In this document: in pieces, positions 26,346 to 35,240 of the stretch
How positions within the stretch are numbered: the stretch's first letter is position 1
How the letters are laid out: every line of letters starts with the position of its first letter
DNA from: Agrobacterium vitis
GTDB lineage: Bacteria; Pseudomonadota; Alphaproteobacteria; Rhizobiales; Rhizobiaceae
Length of the DNA stretch: 64,000 nt
Direction: 5' to 3'
Assembly (NCBI RefSeq): GCF_014926405.1
Contig: NZ_JACXXJ020000004.1
Location: 248,001 to 312,000, forward strand
Program-made: the position numbers and the translations under genes
Notes under the pieces: model-generated
Databases searched by the model: none
What the model saw: only the letters and a program-made list of their open reading frames with translations
What the model was told of the DNA's origin: nothing

Positions 26346-27023
26346 ATGCCTTTGATCGAACTTCCCCAAACGCAGAGGTTGCGGGCGCTCCATGCAGAGA
26401 TGCGCCGCGCGACCGCCCCCCGCGAGACTTTCGTCGCCAACGCCAATTGCGTGATCCGCAATGTGCTGGAGCTTTGTCTTGACCAGTTGCCCTACTGTGA
26501 TCGATCGGTGCAAACCCCTGTCGGGGCGACCTATCTGGGTGCCGAGCTGGATGAGCCCCTTTGCGCCGTTTCGATTGTGCGCGCGGGAGAAAGCATGGAA
26601 TTCGAATTGTCCAAGATGCTGCCCGCCATCCCTATCGGCAAGATCCTGATCCAGCGCGACAAGATCACCAAACAACCAAGACTATTTTACAGCGCGCTGC
26701 CCGAAGATATCGCACAGCGCCATGTGATTATGATGGAGCCCATGCTGGCGACGGGTGGCTCAGCGCTGATGGCTATCTCGGAATTGCTGAAGAAGGGCGT
26801 GCAGGAAAAGCATGTCGTCTTTGCCAATATTCTCGCCTCCCCTGAAGGGATCAAGCGTGTCAGCGCGCGCTATCCCCATGTGACCATCGTGAGTTCATCG
26901 ATCGAGCAGCAACTAAACCAGGAGGCGTTCATGATCCCGGGGATTGGAGATTTCGGGGATCGTTATTTCGGCACAATCAGTTCTGGAGGGCAAAATGGAC
27001 AACAAGTCGAGGCAGCGGTTTGA
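26346..27023 (+). CDS. Uracil phosphoribosyltransferase family protein
   Basis: 225 aa. Family reaction: uracil plus PRPP to UMP. The PRPP loop reads MMEPMLATGGSALMAI (the common form is D-P-M-L-A-T-G, so Asp is Glu here), and VSIVRAGESMEFEL and the C-terminal uracil-binding PGIGDFGDRYFGT match. The FGDRYFGT ending is closer to eukaryote-type UPRTs as I remember them than to E. coli Upp. Its 3' end overlaps the exporter gene by 29 bases. Being inside a pigment cluster, it may recycle a base or make a nucleotide-like intermediate and not serve general salvage. Confidence 0.85.
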   Translation: MPLIELPQTQRLRALHAEMRRATAPRETFVANANCVIRNVLELCLDQLPYCDRSVQTPVGATYLGAELDEPLCAVSIVRAGESMEFELSKMLPAIPIGKILIQRDKITKQPRLFYSALPEDIAQRHVIMMEPMLATGGSALMAISELLKKGVQEKHVVFANILASPEGIKRVSARYPHVTIVSSSIEQQLNQEAFMIPGIGDFGDRYFGTISSGGQNGQQVEAAV

Positions 27024-27918
27024 TCTGTTAATCACGGCGTTGGTTCCGCTCGTTTGGGGCAGCACCTATCTCGTGACAACCCAATTCCTGCCGCCCGGTA
27101 TTCCGCTGACCGCGGCCGTTTTACGCGCTTTGCCCGCAGGGCTTATTCTGGTGTTGCTGCAAAGGAAAATGTTGCAGGGCCACTGGTGGTGGCGCGCGGC
27201 CCTTCTGGGGGTGCTGAATATTGGTGCTTTCTTTTACTTCTTGTTTCTGGCGGCTTATCATCTGCCCGGCGGGATTGCGGCGCTGCTGATGTCGATTCAG
27301 CCGGTTATCGTTCTCATTTACAGCGCGATTCTATTTCGCAACCCGGTGCGCGCAACGCAGATTCTGGCGTGCCTTTGCGCGGCGGTTGGGGTGGCGCTTG
27401 TCGCGCTGCGCTCCGATGTCATGCTCAATACCCAAGGGGTGACTGCGGGTCTGGCCGGGGCATTCTCGATGGCGACGGGGATGGTACTGGCCAAGAAATT
27501 CGGTCGTCCCGACAATATGTCGCTGCTGGCGCTGACCGGCTGGCAGCTGACCTTTGGCGGCTTGGCTCTGGTGCCCTTCGCGTTGATGACCGAGTCCTTT
27601 CCCGAAACGCTCACGCTGCGGAATATCGGCGGACTGAGCTATCTCAGCCTGCTGGGGGCGCTCGTGACCTATGCGCTTTGGTTTAGGGGAATCGCACGTC
27701 TGCCTGCCTTGACCGTGTCGTTTCTTTCGCTTCTCAGCCCGCTGACAGCGGCCATTTTGGGGGCGATATTCCTGGGCCAGACACTGACTTGGATTCAGTT
27801 TGGCGGCGGTATGCTGGTCCTGGTTTCGGTCTATCTGTCGCAGCCACAGGTGAGTTTCTTCGGCTTGGGCTCGGCGTTTCGGAAGCAATTATCAAGCAAA
27901 CCGGCCCAAGGAGGATAA
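26995..27918 (+). CDS. EamA/DMT-family transporter (probable exporter)
   Basis: 307 aa from the ATG at 26995, chosen for its GGAGGG ribosome site 5 bases upstream; it begins inside the end of the UPRT gene. Ten membrane segments in two EamA repeats, with the GSTYLVTTQFLPPGIPLTAA and VLRALPAG signatures in the first. DMT proteins often export metabolites. Its place between the UPRT and the synthetase makes it the likely exporter of the cluster product or a precursor. Confidence 0.88.
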   Translation: MDNKSRQRFDLLITALVPLVWGSTYLVTTQFLPPGIPLTAAVLRALPAGLILVLLQRKMLQGHWWWRAALLGVLNIGAFFYFLFLAAYHLPGGIAALLMSIQPVIVLIYSAILFRNPVRATQILACLCAAVGVALVALRSDVMLNTQGVTAGLAGAFSMATGMVLAKKFGRPDNMSLLALTGWQLTFGGLALVPFALMTESFPETLTLRNIGGLSYLSLLGALVTYALWFRGIARLPALTVSFLSLLSPLTAAILGAIFLGQTLTWIQFGGGMLVLVSVYLSQPQVSFFGLGSAFRKQLSSKPAQGG

Positions 27919-27990
27919 TGCAGGTTACTACACCCATGTTGTGTACGTCTTTCACTCGTGAATCTCCAATCAAGAAAAGCAATTTTGATC

Positions 27991-30900
27991 ATGACATGTA
28001 ATAATGACTCCCCTTATTTATGTGCCGTGCGACCCGAATCGGACGGCAGCTTTGTGATTGAAACGGTACATGACGATGGAACGCATTCCAGTCTTGCTGC
28101 GATGCTGCATAAGGTCTCTTTGGCGCGGCCGCAGGATTTAGCGGTGCTCGGAGAGGCTGGGACTGGCTTCGACCTGACCTTCGCCGAGCTGGCGCGCGGC
28201 GCCGCGAGTGTGGCGGCGGCCTTGCAGGGGCTGCGGGCTGCGGATGTGGCAGGTATGTTCGTCGAACCGTCGGTATTGATGAGCCTCGCCCTTTGGGGGA
28301 TCGTCTGGTCCGGGCGCGGCTATGTCCCGCTGGCGCCGGAATACCCGGATGAACGCCTCAGCTACATCATCGAGAGTAGCTGCCTGAAACAGGTGATCGT
28401 ACAATCGTGCCTGGTCGATCGCCTGCGCGCGATCGCTCCGGCGGATGTTGAAATTCTGCGGATTGAAGAGCTTCTGGCGGGGTTTCGCAGCGACACACGG
28501 GCCGCGACAGAGATCGCACCGCTGCCCTCGGGCGGCGACCTGGCCTACGTGATCTATACGTCCGGCTCGACCGGGCGGCCCAAAGGTGTCGAGGTGCCGC
28601 GGTCCGCCCTTGTCCACCAGATCTGCTGGCTTGCCGAACAGCTTTATTTAACGCCCGACACGCGTATTCTGCAAAAGACTCCGATCAGCTTTGACGCCGC
28701 ACAATGGGAAATTCTGGCCCCAGCGGTCGGCGCCTGCACGGTGTGCGGGTCGGTGGGCATCTATCGCGATACTGACGCGCTGATCGCGCGGATGGCGCAG
28801 ACGCAGGTCACGCATTTGCAGGCCGTGCCGACGCTTCTCAGCGCTTTGTTGCAACACGAAGGCTTTCGGGCGCTCAATGACTTGCGCGCGATTTTCTCGG
28901 GCGGGGAAGCCTTGACCCGCAAACTGGCGGGGTCGATTCTTGCCAATATGCCTTGGTTGAAGCTGGTCAATCTTTATGGCCCGACTGAAACCACGATCAA
29001 TGCCACCGCCTACGAGGTGCGCCCTTATGATCTGATCAATCTCAATCCGGTGGTGTCCATCGGCCATCCTGTAACAGGAATGCGTTGTCACGTCCTGGAT
29101 GCCGATCTCAAGGCGACGGCAGTCGGCCAAGAGGGCGAGCTGTACATTTCGGGGCCGCAGGTGGCGCGCGGCTATCGAAATGCACCGGAGCAGACAGCCG
29201 AGCGGTTCCTGCCATGTCCGTGGGGACAAGACGAACGTATGTACCGAACCGGAGACAAATGTGTTTGGCAGCCTGATGGCACGCTGCATTTTCTGGGGCG
29301 CATTGATAACCAGATCAAGCTGCGTGGATACCGTGTCGAGCTTGAGGAAATCGCATCTTCTATCGCTACTAGTCCTTGGGTGAATGCCGCAGCGGTTGTG
29401 GTGACCAAGGATGCACGCAGCCAAGAAGACCGGTTAATCGCTTGTATCGAGCTGAATCCGCGTCAGGCAGCTGTGATGGATCAGGACGTGGCCGAAGGCC
29501 ACCATCTCTCGAAACGGAACAAGCTTCAGGTCAAGGCGCAGCTTTCGAATGTCGGGTTGCGCGCCGAAAGGTCGGACGAACCCGTCGTGCCCTTGGTCGG
29601 ACGACGCGAGACCGCACAGATGCGCGCCGAGGTGTTCGCCCGCAAAACCTACCGTTTCTTTGATGGCTCGCCGTTGGATTTGCAAGCGCTCACGGCCTTC
29701 TTGCAAGATTGGCGGGCGCGGCTTTCGGGCGGCAAGATCGGGGCGTTCAAGCCGCTGACGCTTGAGCGCCTAGGGACCCTTCTGCGCTGGATGGGACAAT
29801 TTCACAGCGAAGAGCGCTTGTTGCCCAAATACGCCTATGCCTCACCAGGCGCACTTTATGCCACGCAGCTCTACCTGGAAACATGCGGCGTGACAGGGCT
29901 GCAAGACGGGCTGCATTATTACGACCCCGCGCAGCATTGCCTGCGTTTTGTCGCCGCCAGCCATCCGCAAAGCGATCTGGACCGGGGCGCGGTGCGGTGC
30001 CATTTCGCCGGGCGCCATGCGCCGTTCGAAAGGGTCTATAAAACCAATATCGCAGAGGTCATGAAGATAGAGGCGGGGCATATGCTCGGGGTTCTGGCGC
30101 ACCAGCTTGCAGCCTTGGGGCAAGGCGTCGCGCCTGCACCTCGCTGCGAGGACCTGATCGCGCGTCTGGACCTGCCCGAAGAGGATCACAATATCGCCGC
30201 CTTCGATATCGTGCCGGCGGCACAGCGCTGGATGCCCGAACTGGATGTCTTTTTGCAAGCCCATTCCGCGACGCTGAGCGGGTTGCGGACGGGCACGTAT
30301 CGCGTTCTCGAGGGGGATCTGACGTGGATCTCCGAGGAGATGATCCGCGAGAACGATGTTATCGCGATCAACCAGTCGATCTTTGCGCGATCCTCCTTTG
30401 GCCTTACCTTCGTGGGCCGCGATACGGATGAGACGCGCAACTATATTGGCCTTGGCTTCGCCCAGCATTGCGCGCAGGCCAACGCTGCATTCTTCGGTTT
30501 CATGGCGTCGGGCTATAGTTCGCATTCCGATCACCCTCTGCCGGCTGCCAAACGATTCGACCGGATTCTGGCGGGTTGCGGCATCGAAATGGGCCCCAGT
30601 TATTTCTCCCTCGGTGGGCGGGTCAGCTCGGCGCAGATCGAAAGCCAGGGCATGAATGAGGATGCGGTCCATATGGACGGGCCCGCAGAGATGATCCGGA
30701 GGCAGCTGAAATGCAGCCTGCCCGATTATATGATCCCCAACGATGTGGTGATCTTCGATAAATTGCCGCTTTCGGCCAATGGCAAGATCGACTGCAACGC
30801 GATCAAATCTGCGCCGCAATTGCTCGAAGCACTCGCGCCGCGTCCCTATATCGCGCCGGAAGGTCCGACGCAGATCGCTCTAGCATCGCTTTGGGCATCG

Positions 30901-31959
30901 CTGCTGTCGGTCGGTGAAATTTCGCAAGAGGATGATTTTTTCGCGCTTGGCGGAAACAGCCTTAGGGCGATCGCGCTTTTGCACCGGATCAAACTGACTT
31001 TCGGATGCGCGTTGCCGACCCAGGCGATTTTCGAACATACCGTCTTGCGCGTGCTGGCGCAGGAAATCGACAGGGCCCGGATAACCGACGGGACAGATGC
31101 GCCGAAGCGCTTAGTAAGACTGAACCAGCAGAACCAGGGACGGCCTATCTTCATCTGGCCCGGACTGGGCGGCTATCCGATGAATTTGCGGGCGCTGGCG
31201 CAAGAGCAAGCGCGTCCCGTCTTCGGCATACAGGCCCAAGGGCTGAATGAAGGCGAGACCCCCGCTGCAACGATTGCCGAAATGGCGCGCGACGATATTG
31301 CCGAACTTCTGGCCCGCCACCCCGAGGGGCCGGTGACGCTGTGGGGATATTCCTTTGGCGCGCGAGTGGCGTTCGAGGCGGCATGGCAGCTTGAACAGCA
31401 GGGGGTCGAAGTCGACCAACTGGTTCTAGTCTGCCCTGGCAATCCCTCGCTTCCGCCCGAGCTTGCCGCGCTCGATCCGACCAACAAGGCTCTCTCGCGC
31501 CCACGACAGGCGGTTTTGGGCGACCCATCCTATATGGCGATCCTGCTCTCGGTATTTGCCGGTCAGATTGATATTGCACGAACCCGCCGGATGCTGGCTA
31601 TTGGCAATAGCGAGCCGGCCTTCCTTGACCATCTTTGCGCGGAACAGCCCGAAATGCCGCGGGAAATGGCAGCGCGGATCATCGGGATCGTCCGCACGAC
31701 CTACCAGTTCGACTATACATTTGCCGAACTGCTCGGACGCCGGATCAACGCCCCGATGACGGTCATCAAAGCGAAGGGGGATGACTATTCCTTCCTTGAG
31801 CAGGCCACTGGCTTTGCTGCCCGCCCCGTGACCACTCTGACCATGCCACAGAACCATTATCAGGTGCTCCAGCGGCCATACGCGGCCGATCTGGCACGCC
31901 TCATCCAACACTCGGCCAGCCAGCAGGCTGGTGCGATTACCCCAGCTTTTCAGGATTAG
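27991..31959 (+). CDS. indC: Indigoidine synthetase: single-module NRPS (A-Ox-T-TE)
   Basis: 1322 aa from the ATG at 27991 (a GTG at 27958 is possible). Adenylation domain about 20-530: A3 YTSGSTGRPKGVEV near residue 190, A5 NLYGPTETTINAT, A7/A8 YRTGDKCVWQPDG and GRIDNQIKLRGYRVELEEI. An FMN-type oxidase domain is inserted at about 533-885, before A10 (LPLSANGKID). Thiolation domain with the phosphopantetheine Ser990 in FALGGNSLRAIALL, and a type I thioesterase with Ser1121 in GYSFGARVAFEAA. This order is that of BpsA/IndC/IgiD, which activates L-glutamine, cyclises and oxidises it; two units condense to blue indigoidine. Needs activation by a phosphopantetheinyl transferase; the local one is frameshifted. 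Confidence 0.93.
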   Translation: MTCNNDSPYLCAVRPESDGSFVIETVHDDGTHSSLAAMLHKVSLARPQDLAVLGEAGTGFDLTFAELARGAASVAAALQGLRAADVAGMFVEPSVLMSLALWGIVWSGRGYVPLAPEYPDERLSYIIESSCLKQVIVQSCLVDRLRAIAPADVEILRIEELLAGFRSDTRAATEIAPLPSGGDLAYVIYTSGSTGRPKGVEVPRSALVHQICWLAEQLYLTPDTRILQKTPISFDAAQWEILAPAVGACTVCGSVGIYRDTDALIARMAQTQVTHLQAVPTLLSALLQHEGFRALNDLRAIFSGGEALTRKLAGSILANMPWLKLVNLYGPTETTINATAYEVRPYDLINLNPVVSIGHPVTGMRCHVLDADLKATAVGQEGELYISGPQVARGYRNAPEQTAERFLPCPWGQDERMYRTGDKCVWQPDGTLHFLGRIDNQIKLRGYRVELEEIASSIATSPWVNAAAVVVTKDARSQEDRLIACIELNPRQAAVMDQDVAEGHHLSKRNKLQVKAQLSNVGLRAERSDEPVVPLVGRRETAQMRAEVFARKTYRFFDGSPLDLQALTAFLQDWRARLSGGKIGAFKPLTLERLGTLLRWMGQFHSEERLLPKYAYASPGALYATQLYLETCGVTGLQDGLHYYDPAQHCLRFVAASHPQSDLDRGAVRCHFAGRHAPFERVYKTNIAEVMKIEAGHMLGVLAHQLAALGQGVAPAPRCEDLIARLDLPEEDHNIAAFDIVPAAQRWMPELDVFLQAHSATLSGLRTGTYRVLEGDLTWISEEMIRENDVIAINQSIFARSSFGLTFVGRDTDETRNYIGLGFAQHCAQANAAFFGFMASGYSSHSDHPLPAAKRFDRILAGCGIEMGPSYFSLGGRVSSAQIESQGMNEDAVHMDGPAEMIRRQLKCSLPDYMIPNDVVIFDKLPLSANGKIDCNAIKSAPQLLEALAPRPYIAPEGPTQIALASLWASLLSVGEISQEDDFFALGGNSLRAIALLHRIKLTFGCALPTQAIFEHTVLRVLAQEIDRARITDGTDAPKRLVRLNQQNQGRPIFIWPGLGGYPMNLRALAQEQARPVFGIQAQGLNEGETPAATIAEMARDDIAELLARHPEGPVTLWGYSFGARVAFEAAWQLEQQGVEVDQLVLVCPGNPSLPPELAALDPTNKALSRPRQAVLGDPSYMAILLSVFAGQIDIARTRRMLAIGNSEPAFLDHLCAEQPEMPREMAARIIGIVRTTYQFDYTFAELLGRRINAPMTVIKAKGDDYSFLEQATGFAARPVTTLTMPQNHYQVLQRPYAADLARLIQHSASQQAGAITPAFQD

Positions 31960-31962
31960 ACC

Positions 31963-32202
31963 TTGCCACATATCGATCTCGCTTATTTCGACCGCCCCCT
32001 CAGCGATGCCCAGCGCGCGCGTCTCGATGCTGCTCTGACCCAAGCGCTATGCGAAAGCCTCGACGTGCCGATTTCGGCCATCTCCATCGCGCTGGAGCCC
32101 GTCGCGCCAGAGGACTGGAACGCAAAGGTTGCCTTGCCGCGCATCGTGGCAAGCGCTGACAGGTTACTGCGGCGTCCCTGCTACACCTTACCGGAGGTAT
32201 GA
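31963..32202 (+). CDS. PptA-like small tautomerase (4-oxalocrotonate tautomerase superfamily)
   Basis: 79 aa from a TTG at 31963, with AGGA about 9 bases upstream; after removal of Met the catalytic Pro1 is exposed (P-HIDLAYFDRPLSDAQRARL). SISIALEPVAPEDWNAK matches the PptA/YdcE branch. It lies 3 bases after the synthetase stop and directly abuts the IndA start, so it is translated as part of the cluster. A keto-enol tautomerase would fit the aminopiperidine-dione chemistry of indigoidine monomers, which is inference. Easily missed because of its size and start codon. Confidence 0.78.
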   Translation: MPHIDLAYFDRPLSDAQRARLDAALTQALCESLDVPISAISIALEPVAPEDWNAKVALPRIVASADRLLRRPCYTLPEV

Positions 32203-33174
32203 ATGAAACAGGTTTCCCTGGATCACGGGCTGACACTGAAGTTCCAGTCCGAAGTAGCGGACGCTTTGGCAGAAGGCCGTCCGGTCGTGGCACTGGAATC
32301 CAATGTGATCACCCACGGCTTGCGCTATCCGCAAAATATCGACTGCGTGCAGCGTATGGAAACCGCCGTGCGCGACACGGGGGCGGTCCCGGCCACAATC
32401 TTCGTTGACGAGGGAGCCGTCATCTATGGATCGGATGAGCGGCTGCTTGCGCGCTTTGCTACGTCGGAAGGCATTCCCAAAGTTTCCAGTCGCGATCTGC
32501 CTTTCGTGCTCGCCAAAGGCGGGACAGGAGCCACGACGGTCGCCTCTTCGCTGGTCTGTGCACAATGGGCAGGCATATCCGTCTTCTCCTCGGCGGGTAT
32601 TGGCGGGGTCCATCGGGGCGCCACACACAGCATGGATGTGTCGGCAGATCTTATCCAGTTCACCCGAAGCCGTGTCACTACGGTTTGTGCGGGGGCAAAG
32701 ATGATTTTGGATTTGCCGCTAACGCTGGAGTTTCTGGAGACCCATTCCGTGCCGCTAGTCGGGTATAAATCTGACTATTTCCCCGCTTTCTTCTGCGAAT
32801 CGAGCGGCTTGAAATGCCCGCAGAGGTTGGATGATCCGGCAGATATCGCGCGTGCGATCATCCTGCATGCGGCCTCGGGCGCTCCAGGCGGGGTGGTGGT
32901 TACTGTGCCGCCGCGGCCCGAAGACGCGGTGCCGCTGGAACTCGCCGAAGCCGCCCTCACCACGGCCCTGCAACAGGCGCAATCTGAGAATGTGACGGGC
33001 CCGGGCCTGACCAAATTCATCATGCGCGCGCTGGACACGGCCACTCACGGTAAGACCTCGCGCGCCAATGCCGCGGTGCTGGTGAGCACGGCACAAACCG
33101 CCGGAGATATCGCCGTAGCACTTGCGGAAATCGCGCCGCAGCGCAACGCGATCTTTCAACCAGTCAACTCATGA
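32203..33174 (+). CDS. indA: Pseudouridine-5'-phosphate glycosidase family protein (IndA/PsuG)
   Basis: 323 aa. PsuG reversibly splits pseudouridine 5'-phosphate into uracil and ribose 5-phosphate; IndA homologues are standard companions of indigoidine synthetases. Visible motifs: VALESNVITHGLRYPQN, SSAGIGGVHRGATHSMDVSA and the Schiff-base lysine in CAGAKMILDL, which falls at residue 166, the position I recall for E. coli PsuG. Strong GGAGG ribosome site before the ATG. Being C-glycoside chemistry, it pairs logically with the UPRT and TrpF-like proteins of this cluster. Confidence 0.93.
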   Translation: MKQVSLDHGLTLKFQSEVADALAEGRPVVALESNVITHGLRYPQNIDCVQRMETAVRDTGAVPATIFVDEGAVIYGSDERLLARFATSEGIPKVSSRDLPFVLAKGGTGATTVASSLVCAQWAGISVFSSAGIGGVHRGATHSMDVSADLIQFTRSRVTTVCAGAKMILDLPLTLEFLETHSVPLVGYKSDYFPAFFCESSGLKCPQRLDDPADIARAIILHAASGAPGGVVVTVPPRPEDAVPLELAEAALTTALQQAQSENVTGPGLTKFIMRALDTATHGKTSRANAAVLVSTAQTAGDIAVALAEIAPQRNAIFQPVNS

Positions 33175-33187
33175 AAAGATATATCAG

Positions 33188-34273
33188 ATGATAACGGATC
33201 TTACTTTCCAATCTACAGCTTATGGCGCCATTCGCGTCGCCAACCGCCTTGTCATGGCCCCGATGTCGCGCAATCGCGCTACGGTGCAAGGTCATGCGAC
33301 CGCGCTGATGGCAAAATACTATGGCCAACGGGCAAGCGCTGGTCTGATTGTCAGCGAAGGGATGCATCCCTGTCAGGTCGGGCAAGGGTTCGCAAATGCG
33401 CCCGGTCTTTTCACCAATGAACAAGCGGCAAGCTGGAAGCCTGTAACCAAAGCCGTGCATGATAAAGGTGGCAAGATCGTCGCCCAACTCATGCATGCGG
33501 GGCGAATCGGGCATCCCGACCTCTATCCGTCCGCGCATCGTTCGATTGCGCCTTCGGCGGTTGCAGCGGCCGGAGAAGCCTATACGCCGGGCGGGATGAA
33601 GCCATACCCTCTGCCGCGAGAGATGACGGTGGCCGATATCGAACAGGCCATTGCCGATTACGTCAACGCGGCCAGACTGGCGATTGAAGCGGGGTTCGAC
33701 GGAATCGAGGTACACGCCGGCAACGGTTTTCTAATCCATCAGTTCCTGTCGCAAAATACTAACCATCGCATTGATCAGTTTGGCGGGCCTGTCGAAAATC
33801 GTATTCGTTTCGCCCAGCAGACAATTGCGGCCTGTGCCGAGGCCATCGGGGCAGGCCGCGTGGGGGTAAGGATATCGCCCGCAAACCCCTATAACGACAT
33901 TGCCGAAGGCGATACGGATGCGATCTATCGCGCATTGGTCCCTAGTTTGTCGTGTGATCTAGCTTATCTTCACATCATGGAAGCCAATAACCGTGACATG
34001 ACGCAGCAAATCCGCGCCTTGTGGCAGGGGCCGTTCATCCTGAATCCGCATAAAGATACGCGGTCCTGGCCGACCTCTACCGAGGTGATCTCTCCAATCT
34101 TGAACGAGAACCTCGCTGATGGCGTGGCGCTCGGAGCATTGTTCCTTGCTAATCCTGATTTGGTTGCCCGTCTGAAGGTAGATGCTGTGCTCAATCTTCC
34201 CGACGAGGCGACCTTCTATGGCGGCGATAGCCGTGGCTACACCGACTACCCGACGCTCGATCAGGTTGTCTAG
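33188..34273 (+). CDS. Old Yellow Enzyme family FMN oxidoreductase (NemA-like)
   Basis: 361 aa from the ATG at 33188. TIM-barrel flavoprotein that reduces activated C=C bonds with NAD(P)H. Motifs: VMAPMSRNRATVQGHAT, IVAQLMHAGRIGHPD, the substrate-binding pair in EVHAGNGFLIHQFL (His176/Asn179), FGGPVENRIRF and the FMN-phosphate-binding VALGALFLANPDLV region. It follows indA by 13 bases. It could reduce indigoidine or related quinoid products, or be a detoxifying partner. This is inference from position. Confidence 0.9.
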   Translation: MITDLTFQSTAYGAIRVANRLVMAPMSRNRATVQGHATALMAKYYGQRASAGLIVSEGMHPCQVGQGFANAPGLFTNEQAASWKPVTKAVHDKGGKIVAQLMHAGRIGHPDLYPSAHRSIAPSAVAAAGEAYTPGGMKPYPLPREMTVADIEQAIADYVNAARLAIEAGFDGIEVHAGNGFLIHQFLSQNTNHRIDQFGGPVENRIRFAQQTIAACAEAIGAGRVGVRISPANPYNDIAEGDTDAIYRALVPSLSCDLAYLHIMEANNRDMTQQIRALWQGPFILNPHKDTRSWPTSTEVISPILNENLADGVALGALFLANPDLVARLKVDAVLNLPDEATFYGGDSRGYTDYPTLDQVV

Positions 34274-34420
34274 CATTTATGATCTTTGGGCTGCGCCTCC
34301 CAGGTCGCTGACTACGGGAGGCCGGAGGAGCAGGGGCGGTCTCGGTCGCCCCACGCAGTCTGGCCCACACGGCTCAGAGCGTGTTTTCATGTCCAAGACG
34401 TTGCCGAAGAGTATGAGATT

Positions 34421-35185
34421 ATGAACCTGCTCATTCTAGGCGCGACCGGTATGGTCGGACTCCATTAGGTGAACGCGTCACCGTGATCATATGGAGACGG
34501 CTTGCGCGCGTACCCCTTCGCCGTCGCTGACGGCATCGTCCGACCTGCGCTTCGAGGCTCTTGATATTCTGTCGCACCCCGGACGGCTGGAGGCACTTTT
34601 CGCCCGTGATGATGTCACGCTGTCCGCGCTTAATCCCAGCATCGGGCAGGAGGGCTTGTTGGTGACCATGACGCACGTGCTTCTACAGCGCCGTGCACCA
34701 TATATGGCGCACGGCGCTGTAGCGCTTTATATCTGCTGCATAATTTTCACCTTAAATCGATTCCGATTTAAGGAATTATGCATAAAGGCGGTGGGAAAAG
34801 CCAAAAAACGCCTCTATCTAACCGGCGGCGCAACGCCGCTTTATTTGGCAGATGGTCGCGGTCATACGGTTTTATCAGTGCCCGGATTTCTGCCCGAGGC
34901 TAGGTTTTTCGCCCGATAGCCGAAGCCTGCGACCGGCATGACCATCTTTTGAGCGAGAGCGACGGTATGGACTGGATTTGCTTGCGTCCGGCGGCGCTTC
35001 TGACCGAGGAGCGGCGCACCGGACGCTATGCGCTTGGCCGCGATACGCTGATGACCCGGGAGGACGGGGTTTCACTCATCTCTTGTGCCGATTTCGCTGT
35101 CGCAATGCTGGACCTTAGAGCTTCGTGCGAAAGCGGGGCAGCGCCTTACGGTCGGATGGTAGGACCAATGCAGAAGCTGCAGCGT
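34421..35185 (+). pseudogene. NmrA/SDR-type NAD(P)-binding oxidoreductase, decayed
   Basis: A Rossmann protein can be read in pieces across frames: MNLLILGATGMVG at 34421 (stop at 34466), DLRFEALDILSHPGRLEALF at about 34540-34600, AVGKAKKRLYLTGGA at about 34786-34830, then ESDGMDWICLRPAALL, RRTGRYALGRD and SLISCADFAVAMLDL to about 35110. The order matches NmrA-like epimerases with their GxxGxxG start. Stops, at least two frameshifts and a palindromic repeat inserted at 34683-34782 make it non-functional. Confidence 0.75.
34683..34782. repeat. Double-hairpin intergenic repeat inserted in the NmrA-like pseudogene
   Basis: Two adjacent hairpins: CTACAGCGCCGTGC (34683-34696) pairs perfectly with 34709-34722 around a 12-base near-palindromic loop, and TGCATAAT (34737-34744) with CTTAAATCG (34751-34759) pair with 34764-34772 and 34775-34782. 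The combination, a GC-rich hairpin followed by an AT-rich one around CTTAAATCG-ATTC-CGATTTAAG, is a form I know as abundant in Agrobacterium/Rhizobium intergenic regions. Its presence inside a former gene shows that the element moves. Confidence 0.75.
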
Positions 35186-35240
35186 CTTCAAGCTTCGATT
35201 CCGATGATATGTCCCCCCTTCAGCGCGTTCACCGCGAACG

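Noticed and set aside
26346..27023. The UPRT considered as the ordinary housekeeping upp gene
   Set aside because: Its PRPP loop and C-terminus differ from E. coli Upp and it overlaps a cluster exporter gene; the call is kept at family level because the rest of the genome is not visible.
34683..34722. Perfect GC-rich hairpin considered as a Rho-independent terminator of the OYE gene
   Set aside because: It lies 400 bases after the stop codon, has no U-run, and belongs to a larger repeat unit inserted in a pseudogene.
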